A program made the translations under genes and the position numbers. From Mermis nigrescens (Eukaryota > Nematoda > Enoplea > Mermithida > Mermithidae), in assembly GCA_036768485.1 (NCBI GenBank), contig JAVLUZ010000616.1, forward strand, positions 397,861 to 461,860: a DNA stretch of 64,000 bases, read 5' to 3'. Shown one piece after another: positions 38,001 through 50,000 of the stretch. The notes beneath the pieces were generated by a model. It was given only the letters and a program-made list of their open reading frames with translations. It had not been told where the DNA came from and did not search any database. Within the stretch, counting starts at the first letter, position 1; each line of letters starts with the position of its first letter.

Positions 38001-41000
38001 CTGACCGGCCGGTTCCGGTCCGGCAGGCACATAATTACATTTTTCAGATTTGTCAATATTCTTATTTCATTATGATTATTTCAGTAATTCCTATTGAAAT
38101 GTATTAGCGCATTGACGGTGAAAATCACTGATATCTAAGATAGCTAAAACACAATTTTGACGCTCTTTATTCTTATCACTATTTGAATATAAAATTATTT
38201 ATTTTATAACAGAAATAAAACTAAGAAGAAAATATTCAGTATTGTAAAAAATTCTCATTTTTACTTGAAATTTCGACGAAATTCGAAGATAAATCTTCTT
38301 ATGAAATTGACGGTGGCTGCCTGCAGACACGTAACAGGGGGTGGGGGAATCCCCTCACCCAGAGTTGGTGGTCCCCCCATTCCCCAAAGTCAGAAAATTT
38401 CTGACTCCACCACGCCCCCCACCGATTTTTGGAAATGCTTGCGTTTTTGGCCATTCTAGGTGGTTTTTAGCCGTTTTCGGCCATTTTGAATCTTTTTAGC
38501 CGTTTTTGCCAAAAAATTTGAGGTAATTTACCCCCTCCCTCCCTCAAAAATGGCCGAGGACCCCTTCCCGAAATTTCTAGGCCGTTACATGTATGGCTGC
38601 CTGGCATAGGAATTCTGGGGGCGGGGGGCTGAGACCAGAAATTAATTAAGCGCCTTTTTGGGCTCAAAAATTTGCTGGGGGGGCGGTTAAAACCTTTGAG
38701 AGGAAACCCCCAAAACCCTGTGGGATCACGTATGTTCCTACCAAGTTTTTGACAAAAACTTGCGATTTTAAGACAGATTTACGTGCGTTTTTGCCATTCT
38801 TGGCCAAAAACTGATTAGGTACCTATTTTCACGACCCCCTTGAGAAAATTACCGACCTCACTCCTCTTGAAATTTAGGGCTGTTAATTGTCTGGCATTAA
38901 GTGTTCATAATCTATGTACGTACCCAGCCCCATACGCCTATGCTTTCTCGACGGATATAAGCGGTGGCATTTTCTAATGTCCTAGAAAAATTACCGTTAA
39001 AAACTAAACATTTTACTCGCATCTATTAAATAAAGTGGAAAAAATTCAAAAACTCATTTCTACTCATTTTTACTTATTTTTTCACGAAATTTCTCACGTT
39101 TCCATTAATTGAAAAATATCACGAGCTGGCTAGTTTAGAATGAAGGAAAATATGTACAACGCAGCGAAAAAATTCGAAAAATTTAAGCGTAAATTAGGGA
39201 TCGGACTATAACGCAAATATTGCCATCCGTTACTTTACACTAAAAATAGCCAACGTATACAGAACATAAAATCAAGGACTATAAGCAGTTTGAATGACTT
39301 ATAGTTTATTTTTTCACTTATTTAACGTAGCCTTAAACACGTGTTTCAATTTTAGATCATTTTTATTAAATGTAAAAATTTGGTCTTACTGTAATGAATA
39401 CATTGAATAAATTTTAAGCAAAAAACCCTCAAAATTAATTAGAATTTCGCGATTTATTCTCCTGGATAATAAGGAGCCGCAATTCTAAGATAAGTATCGA
39501 TTAAATTAATCCTAAATTAAAAAAAACACCAACAATTTAAAATTTTTCCGAATGTAGAAAGCGGAAATTCGACTCATAAAGCGATGGGCGGCAAAACAGA
39601 AGTCAAGTTTACTAGGGCTGAAAGGCCAAAATTTTTTATGGGTGCTGAAATAGCTTAGAAATAAATTTAATTTACAGTTTTAGCCTTTGGGTCAATTTCA
39701 AGCACTTTTGCAGAAATGCTTTGATTTTCAAACGTTTTTAAGTCAACATAACGTTATCATATTTTAACCAGAAAATTAAAAAAACAGCCCAATTACTGGT
39801 TTTGTTTCGTTACAATTTTATTTCTTAATCTATTAAAATTTGGAAAAAAGATTTTTTAATTAAAAATACACTTTTGCGCAAATTACAACCATTTTACCAG
39901 AAACAATCTAATGTTACTAAAAATTTTAAACTCGAAAAAAAATTCTCGTACTTTCAACAGAAAATGGAATAAACAAGCCGATTAATGTTTTCGTTCCGTT
40001 ACAATTTTATTTGTTAATCCATTAAACTTGGAAATAAGCTTTTTTGAATCTAAAATATACTTTTGCGCCAATTACGAGCATTTTTGCAGAAATGCTTCGA
40101 TTTTCAAACATTTCGAACTTTATCCATTTTCAACCTTTCACACATTGCTCTCACACTTCCATTACAAATGGATAAGACCAGCCCAACAACGGCTTTTATT
40201 TCTTTACAATTCTCGTTCCCATTAATCAACGTCTGTAACGAGTTTTATCAGATAACCTTAAATAGGCCCTAAAATTGCTATAAACGGTAAAATGGCATAA
40301 ATACCGCTTTAATTGGCACTTTATGACAAATTCGAAGCATTTTCCCAAGAAAATTCACAATTTTCGATTAAGGTCCAGAGTTTGTAGTTTATTTCAAAAG
40401 ATTCGTAACGAACGCAAGTCATAGTCAAAGGTGGGCGGCACCTAAATTCTGGGGGTGCAATATTTTTCAAAGGTAAAAAATAGCCTTAAAAATAGTAGTA
40501 TGGCGAAAAAACACAATTTTTCAAAGTTTCTTATCAAGCACTATCCATTGGCATTAAAAAATTGCGAAAAAAAAAACAAAAAAATTTAAAAGTTGAATTG
40601 TGGGGGGGGGGTATTTTGGTTTCTGTGAGGGAAGGTATTTTGGTTTCTCGGGGGAGGGGAGGGGTGGGATTGCATACCCCCAAAAAAAGCCCAGCCACGC
40701 CCAGGTGTGATCACAGTACTTGATAGCCGCTATTTGATCTTCGACCTCGACGGTGCCCAGATTACGGTATATCGGATTGGTGTATTTGCTTCCCCTATTC
40801 CCGCTGCCCCGACCGTCTACGTAGGCAACGATAAAATTATGCCTCGAAACGAGATACGTTTCGAACGTCATTGGCCAATTGTCTAATACGAACTGACTTC
40901 CCGGACCCGCGTAACTGAAAGTTACAGCACTGTTCAATGCGCGTCATTGTTAAGCGGGTGGGCCAAATTTTGGTGGGTTCCGAAAATTTCGTTGAAAAAA

Positions 41001-44000
41001 AAACAAAAGTGGGCTGAAAGCCCGGACACATATATTCGGGTTCGAACCCCCAAACTTCTGAAAAATCGGAAAAATTTGACTTTTTAAACGTTATTTTGAA
41101 CTATTTTCGGCTTTTTCGGGCTTTGTCCCCCAAAATTGGTGCTGGTCCCCCAAAATAGGACGGCCAGCTACGTGCCCTGCGAAAACCTGACAGTAGGAAC
41201 AAAAAAACGATATTTTCCTACGTTCGTCATCAAGCCCTATCACGGTTTTTTTATAGCACCACGCTAAATGAAAGTTGCCCCGCGCTAATGAAAATTTTGG
41301 CCGTTAGCAAGACGCGCTATCGGATACGAAGGCGTTTTTTTGGCAAAATCTTTGTAATTTCAACGCTTTTTAACGTATTTTTTTCAGCAAAATCCCAAAA
41401 AAAATTTGAGTATCATGCTCACTGTTTATTTAGCCCCAAGCGCGCGATTTAAACACTCCGCCATCAATTTACATACGACCTGAAAGATATAGTATTCATC
41501 TCGCCTATTTGTTTAACGATTTATAGCATATAATAATCACCATGTGACAACTTAGAGATCTTTTATGTTGTTTGAAGATAAAATTGGCTTCTTTATGTTC
41601 ATTTATCATTCAATTCATAGGCGCAGTGACGTCCGTTTTTATATCAGATTAGCATGTTGTCAGGGGCGGATTTAGGGGGGAAGGGGGGCGGGGTGGGGGC
41701 GGCCTCCTCCCCCCATAGGCCCAAAATAGTGCGCAGAATTAGGGATTTTCGAGCGATTTTTAGCGATTTTCGGGTTAAAACGGCTAATTTTCCGCCCAAG
41801 TCGGGGTTCCGCCCCCTTTAGGGATACCCCCTTAGGAAAATCCTGGATCCGCCACTGCATATGGCAACCGCATTATCATTTTCGATGTTGTAATAGGTCT
41901 AAGTTTATTGAGCATTAGGAAGCCAATAATTCTGATTTAGCGTGAATTTCATACATGCACATGGGTGGGGGTTATTACCCCCACTCAAGAGCATGGGGAG
42001 GGATGAGAGGGGGTATTACTCTCCCTGAGCTCTTAAAAATTGATAGCTATACATTCATTTTGTACGGAAAAACATTGCTCTATTTCCTTTTTAAGGCTCA
42101 TAAAATTAGCTACATAGCCTTTTTTGGGCTCAGAAAACTAGCTATGTAGCCTTTTTGGACTTAGAAACATACCGTATGAGCTCAAAAATGCTATGTATAT
42201 AGTTGTATTTTCTGAGTTTCAAAATCATACAAAGCTATTTTCTCGACTCTGAAATGGGCTACATAGCTATTTTCAGTCCAAACAGCAGCTACGTTTGTGA
42301 GTTCAAAAAGGCTCAGCGAGCTATATAGCTAATTTTCTGAGCCCAATAAGGCTATTTAAGCGTTTTTACGAAGCACTTAGCTATCTACCAATTTTTATTT
42401 TTCACCCCCACTGAAAGTTCGACTTTGCGCACCTATATGATTACACCCAAGAATGGTAGCCGAACAGGTAGGTACTGTCCGACGATTTTGAGCTGATGGA
42501 AGTTTTTTTGCATCATTTTTGAGGTCAAAAGCAGTAAAAACGTCAAAATTTTTCCGGCGCTTCGCGCCAGATTAATACTTTTAAGTACTCTTTACTTAAA
42601 AAGCGCCCAAAATTGATAAATTTTTGCATTTTTTTGTGCTAAAAAAGATGTAATGCAGTCAAAATGGACTAAAAATGCTTATAAAATGCTATATTATGAC
42701 GAAAAAACGTTTTATAGGCTATTTTGACCATTTTAATTGTTAAAACGGCGAAAAAATCGTGAACGTTAAATTTACGGTTTTGGGTTTTTGGGATTTCATT
42801 CCCCTATGCCGACCCTGATTTTGTGCTCCTATGATGAATTTCTAGATTCATTTAAAGAAAAAACATTGATCAAGAAAGAAACATTGATCTGCAGAATATC
42901 AAGGCATTCGTAAAGCAGCTAAATTAAAAAAAGAAAAGGACTTGCATTACTGACACTATATTTAGGTAGGTATTATAGAGGTAAAAAAAACTGGTGCGCT
43001 AATGTAATCTATCCCGTGTTAATGGATTAAATTTTCATCAGCACTGGTGCTAATGCGGGTCACGCTCAAAAAACGCTGAGCTCTATTCATTCGCATCTAG
43101 AAATCGAGAAAAACCTCAAGTGATAACTTTTTTATATTTACATTTTTTTAACTTCAAATTATAGGGCGTCTTATGGATTCTGGGAGTCCGGCCTATAGGT
43201 GGGCGGCACCAAAATTCTGGGGGGTGCAGGAGTTTTTCAAAGGTCGAAAAATGGCCTTAAAAATGGTGGTATGGCGAAAAAACATCATTTTTCAACGTTT
43301 CTCATCGAGCACTATCCATTGGCATCAAAAAATTGCGAAAAACCCAAAAAAATTAAAAAATCAAATTCTGGGAAAGGTGTTTTGGTTTCTGGGGGGCGGA
43401 GTGCATACCCCTCAACCCCACGCCCAGGTATGGTGGAGCCCGTAAAGATATATTTTGAGGCTTATTTAATCTTATATAGCGATTTTTAAACTACTAATGC
43501 ATAAGTGATCTTGGGAGGAATTTCGCCGAGAGGGCTTCACCACCCCGCCCCCCGCAAAATTTTGAGCCCCCAAAATTTCTGATTTTTACAGGTAAATCAT
43601 AGAAAATTTCCAGTTTGAAGAGTTGTTAAGGATCGTTTATCTCAGCATTTAGCCGACCTAAAAGAACTGAACTAAACTGAACTAAAAAATCTTTTGGTCG
43701 TGTAGAAAATGTCCTGTTCCTAGATTACAATATTGTTTATTGCATGTCACCGTAATATGTGGTAGGCCAAATTTTGGGGGCCATAAAATTCCCAAAAAGA
43801 AAGGCCAAAAAACAAGATGATTGGGGCAAACAACACCATGTTCGATGTTTATTACGGGGTTCCATATATTGGCATCAAAAAATCGAAAAAGGGAGGAGAA
43901 ATTTCAATTATAAAAATTAATTCTAGGGTTTTAGAATTCAAGGGGGGCATTTATACCCTGGGAGTCCAGACTCTACCAACAGGCCCTTGCATACGTGCAC

Positions 44001-47000
44001 AGCATAAGAATTCTGAGGGGGCGAAGTAATAAAGTGCCTTTTTTGGGTCCAAAAATGGTAGGCACGCGTCAAAAACATAGTTTTTCAGCGTTTCTCACGA
44101 TGCTCTATATTTCTAGAGCATAAAAACATTGAAAAAAATTCGAAAAAAATCAAAAAAGACGGAACAACATGAACAAAATATAGTCAGAACATGAGTAAAA
44201 TGGCGCGAAGCGCAAAAAATTTGGAACTTTCGAGCAAACAGATGGCTAAAAACGTTTAAAAAGCATCTTTTTCCACAAACTTTTAGCAAATATTTGGGAA
44301 CTTTCAAAAAATCGCTAATTCTTGGGGGGTTAGAAAATTTTAACGAGGGTAAAAAAATTTTTACGGGGTGAAAGTTTTTCTGAGGGGTTGGAATTCCCCC
44401 CCAGATCATGTATGGGCCCATGTCTGATGAAGAGTCGATCTAATTTAGCGGTCTTTTTCCAACTACGAACGCATAATTGATCTTGAGAGAGGGTTTGGCT
44501 AAATTTTTAACCCTCGCGAAAATTTTTGATCCAAAAAATTTCTGATTTTTCAGAAGAATCGTGGAGAAATATCCGTTCCAAGAATTGCTCGCTAGCGATC
44601 TTTTAGCTAAGCGCTCCACTGAATTAAACGAACTAAATATAGATGATGTCCCATTCCTGGACCAGCGTAACTTAAAGTCACGATGATGTCCATTGCACGC
44701 GCAAACGGGCGTGGGGGAGGGATTTTAGGGGTACGCAGCACCCCAGAAACCAAAATACCCCCAGAATTCGAATTTTTGAAATTTTTTTTCGTTTTTTCCG
44801 CATGCTTTTGATGCCGATAGATAGTGCACGATGAGAAACGTTGAAAATGGTGTTTTTTTCGCCATACCACCATTTTTAAGACCATTTTTTGACCTTGAAG
44901 AACCCCCAGAATTATGGTGCCGCCCATGTCTGATTGCATGTACCCGTTACATGAGTGGACCGAATTTGGGCGGAGGGGAGGGATAGGGGGAATTTCCAAA
45001 ATTCAAAAGGCGACCGAAAAACTAGACGATAGGGGTAAAAAGGCCTTTTTTTTACTTTTTTTAAAAAATCTTTACTGCCGAGCTTCATCCATTGGCATCA
45101 AAAAGTCGCAAAAAACTAGAGAAAAGTTTTATCTGGAAATTTAATTCTACGAGTATTTTGGCTTCCGTGGTCCAGGCAATAAATGTACATTAAGGGAATT
45201 CTGAAGGGGCCAAGTCGCAAAAGTTTCGGAAAAGGTGCCAAGGGCCTTTTTTGGACTAAAAAACCATTTTTATACATAAAAAAAACAATGTTTTCGACGT
45301 TTCAGGAATAATCTCATTTTTCAAAACTTACAAATATTTGAAAAAATGGGAAAATTGCGAAAAATTCGAATAAATTGAACAAAATATAGTCATTAAAAAT
45401 AAGTATATGGCGCGAAGCGCTGAAATGACGACACTTTTGAGACAAAATTTAGCTGAAATGGCATTAAAAAAGCTTAATTTCTGCAATTTTTTATTGAAAA
45501 ATTGACAATTCTAGAGGGTCGCAAGCAAACATGCACAGCATAGAGAATTCTGTGAAAATTCAGGCCCAAAATCTTTAAGAAGCGGCTTTTGGGTTAAAAA
45601 ACGATAGGTACACGTCAAAACCACTGTTTTCCGACGTTTCAGACATTGCTCGCTCTTTCTAGAGCATAAAATGGTGAGAGAAATCTAAAAAAATTTGAAA
45701 CAATTCAGTAAATTGAAGAAAATATAGTCCAAAAAGGTGCATATGGCGCGAGCGCGAAAATATGACATTTTGTGAGCCAAAAAAATGCGCTAAAAACACC
45801 TGAAAAGGCACACTTTTTACAACTTCTACCAACTTTTACAAAAATCGACAATTCTGGGGGTCGCAACCAGTTTGTGAGGGTCAGTTGTCATTCTAAGGGG
45901 TCAAAAGACCCAAACTCCCCCAAGAACACGTCTGGTGGCAAGCATTTCCAGAAAAATTGTAGAAAATGTTCGTTTCGGGAGTTTTTAGCGCCTTCAAAGG
46001 CATTTTTTTCTGCGCTTCGCGCCAAGCAGCCATTTTGACTATATTTTATTGTAGTTCAGTAAATTTCCACGAAAAGTTATTCATGTTTATATCGTTCTAA
46101 AAGAAATAGCATATTCATAAATGCCAAAAATGATTTTTATGAACCGTATAGATCGTTTTAGCCCGGAAAAGCACTCAAGAAACATTCTTGGTTTTACCCA
46201 TCCACCCCAGAATTTCCAATGGCTTTGGACATTGCAGATTAATCAAAGCATTTCCCCCTATTTTTTACATAAATTAAACAAATTTTGAATGAAACAAATT
46301 AAAAACTACAATAAAAAAAGAACAACAATAAAATAAAAAAATTTGAAAAAATAAATAAAAAATGCATAAACGCATAGAATAATAATCAGTTTACACTTCG
46401 AAAGGAATGAGGTAAATCGGTACATTTTGTAATAGAAAATATGATTTTTTGGGAAAGGTCGATCTTTATTATTATTTATTCGTTAAACTTTTTTCATTTG
46501 AATTTATGACAATTTTTTTAAAAAAAATTATAGTTTTTATAAATTTACTTCATTCGAGTTTGTTTTTTAACGAAACACTCGTAGTTCAATTTTTGGTAAA
46601 TTATTCCATAATTATTTTGAGTTGATTATACCTAAATTTTTTAGAACTAATTTTAATTTTTTTAAATTTTTTTAATTGATCATTTATTTTTTAATATTAT
46701 AGTCTATACAGTACGAATACGACAAATCGTGGACTTACACCCGAAGAATTAGAGGGAATGTTTCACCACTTGCCGCATTTTCAACGGCTGGCGGAAGCAA
46801 AAGTTTAACTTCGGCTACTGTAATTTAAAAATAAAATTAAAACGAATCGCAAAATCGTAAATAAATAAAAAATGAGCATTTGAATATCCAAAACAAACAA
46901 ATAATTACATGAATGGATAAATAAATGAACAAATAAATAAAAAATTTACGAATAATATTTTTCATACATTTTTTGAATTTTTAAATTTTGTAAATTTTTT

Positions 47001-50000
47001 AAAAAATTTTTTCAAAACAAATATTTTCATAGCGGTAATTTTATGAATTTAAAATATTTCGAATAGTATGGCAAATTAACCCAGATTGGCATTCATACAG
47101 GTCAAACTCGCCTGATTGAATACTTTATAAAGTGTAAAATAAGCCTACAGAATTGACGCCAATTGACTTTCTTCATGTTTTTTTAAAGTTTGATCAAAAA
47201 TTTGGCAATTTGCCAATTCTTAGCATGTAGCGACTGGGGAGTCTGGATATCTCCTTCCCCAACCAGTTTTTAAGTACGAATTTTTCGCTAGCAGAAACAC
47301 GCTGATGCGTAAAATCAATCAAAATCTCACAAATTAATCTGAAATAATAATGGTTTTAAAAATCATATTTCGAATTAAATCAAAAGTAATAAAATAAATA
47401 AAATAAATCAAAGGAGAAATATATAAATAAACAAATTTTATTTTATTATTATATTCAGGATAAATAAAATTTAATAGATAATAAATAAATATTCAGGAGA
47501 AAAAATCAAAACAATAAAGATGGCAAATTATTTTCACATATATAAACATTAATTACATAATTATAATATTATTACGTAAAATAAAAATTGAAAAATGTTC
47601 AAATTGGATATATTTCTTATTAAATTTGCGAACAAAACGTAAGCATATCTTTAATTAGATGAAGTGATGTTGTAAACTAATAAATTTAGGCGACATTTTG
47701 GGCCAACAGCAGTTTACACATTTAAGTTACATTTTTAGACGAGACAATTAAATTCAAACAAGTGAATCCTCAACTTTTCGCAGAATTTAAATAAACAAAA
47801 AGAAGCATTATTTTTACAGTTCAGAAGTTTGTCATGCGAATTCTGAGAACTGGAAACTATTAAAAGCATGGAATACGCAAAAATAACCCATTTGACGGTA
47901 AAAACCAAACACGACCCTGGAGGGGGAAATCAGGGGTTTTCACCAACCTTCCCCCCCAAATTCCCCCCACCCCAGAATTCGCCATTTGGCAAGTTTAAAA
48001 AAAATTCGTCGAAAAAGTGCTGTTTTAAGCGATTTTAGCTATCTTTTTGGCCCACAGGGTCAAATTTTAGATTCATTTTTTAAGTAAGTTTCTTCCAATT
48101 AGTTCATATTATTTTTCCAAAATTTTATTATGTTTTTATGCCCTAGAAAGATAGAGCACCGTCAGAAACGCCAAAACACGAAATTTCTGACGCGTACCCA
48201 CCATTTTTGGGCCCGGAAAAGGCACTTTGAAATTTCACCACCCCCCCAGAATTCCGATGCTGTGTATGTCTGGGGTGAAAATCCACATTGTAAAGCCTTT
48301 CGATACTTTAGGCACCGGATTACTTAATACTTAATAATTTAGTGTAAAAGCTACGTATCCGTCGGCCAATTTCACTCGTTCGTACTTCACAATAGGCAGC
48401 GATTTGTTTTTTAAATAATTCGCGTAACGTTTGTTGCTCGCTAATGTCAGAACTGAATAAAAACGATAAAAAATAGATACATTACACATAAATTGAATTA
48501 ATAAAAAAATTAAATTGAAAACTAAATAAAATATAATAAACCTAAAATTAAAAAATAAGTAAATAATTTTAAAAAAATCAAACGTAGAACCCATTTCCAA
48601 TAACGGTAGATAAAACAAAGCCACGAAAATTTTCGCCTTTAAATTCTTGTAAAACGTGTAAGGGAAATCACCCACGTGCTGTTTAACGTAAAAAATGTGC
48701 AAAAAAAGGGGAAAATATGTGAAATATATAGTGGAAAGTATAAAAATGTTTATGATGCAATTATCGACTATAAAGCGAAGGTCAAAAATGGTTTAAAAAA
48801 TGGTGGTATGGCGAAAAAACATCATTTTTCAGCGTTTACCATCGACCAATATCCATTAGCATCAAAAAATTGCGTAACAGAACAAAAAATTGAATTTGGG
48901 GGGTGTTTTGGTTTCTGGGGGAATCCGGCCTACTGGGAAGTGCATACCTTAAACCCCTCCCCACGCCCACGTGTAGTTGGTTGAGTCTAAAATCGGATGA
49001 GGGCCCCAAAATCGGTTGCTGGGGTCTTAAAGTCGGTTGCTGGGGTCTGAAATCACTTGGTGGGCTCCAAAATTGGCTGACCCCGGCAACCGATTCTCAG
49101 ACCGCAGCAACCGATTTTTGGACCCCTGCAATCAATTTTTAGACCCCAGCAACCGATCTTTGGAGCCCGGTAACCGAATAAGGACCCCCATTAACCCGAT
49201 TTTTGGATCCCGCCAAATGAATTTTAGACAACAGCGACTGATTTTTATACCCCATCAACTGATTTTTAGACCCGAGCAAGCGATTTTTGAAGCCCTGCAA
49301 CTGGTTTTTGCACCCCGGAAATCGATTTTTAGACCTCAGTAACCGATATTTGAGCCCAGAAACCGATTTTTGGATCTCAGCAATCAATTTTTGGACCCCA
49401 GCAACCGATTTTGGCTGTACTGTTGGTGGCATCTCATCTTTCAAGATGCCTAAAAAAGTTTTTTGTACAAAACATAGGGTGCAACTGGTGGACCCTCCGG
49501 CTGGTACCGAACCTGCTCCGGCTGGTACCCGAGTTGAACCTGATTGAACCACTTGCCCAGGTGTGGTTTCGAATATTCGAAAAAGTTATAAGCAAAGAGT
49601 CAACTGGTAATTTTCCGTCAAATATTCCGCATAAAAACCGCTTCATTTCGCTTTTATAATAAAACGCTATTTATTTTCCCAAATTTTAACAAAAATTAGG
49701 TTATTGGGTTTATAGAGGCCAAAAATTTACGTCCAAACCTTTTTAAACGTTGCTTAAAAGTGACCATAAATCAGGCTCGGGCTTTATCTGTTCTGAATTT
49801 ACTGCTTTATTTCCGTTTAGGCCTCTGATTAGAATTGTCGGAAAGTTTATTTTATTAAATTTTCATATTTTTTATTTATTTCATTTCATTTTATTTTATT
49901 ATAAACTTTATTTTATTTTATTTTACATATATTACGATTATTATTCATCATACATTCTTTATCAACTCAATTTTTAGCCATTGTATAATTGCTTGTCTTA

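Noticed and set aside
49037..49552. Overlapping open frames on both strands with repeated LDPSNRF-like peptides
   Set aside because: They follow from a 21-bp tandem repeat, a multiple of three; both strands stay open. Not a gene.
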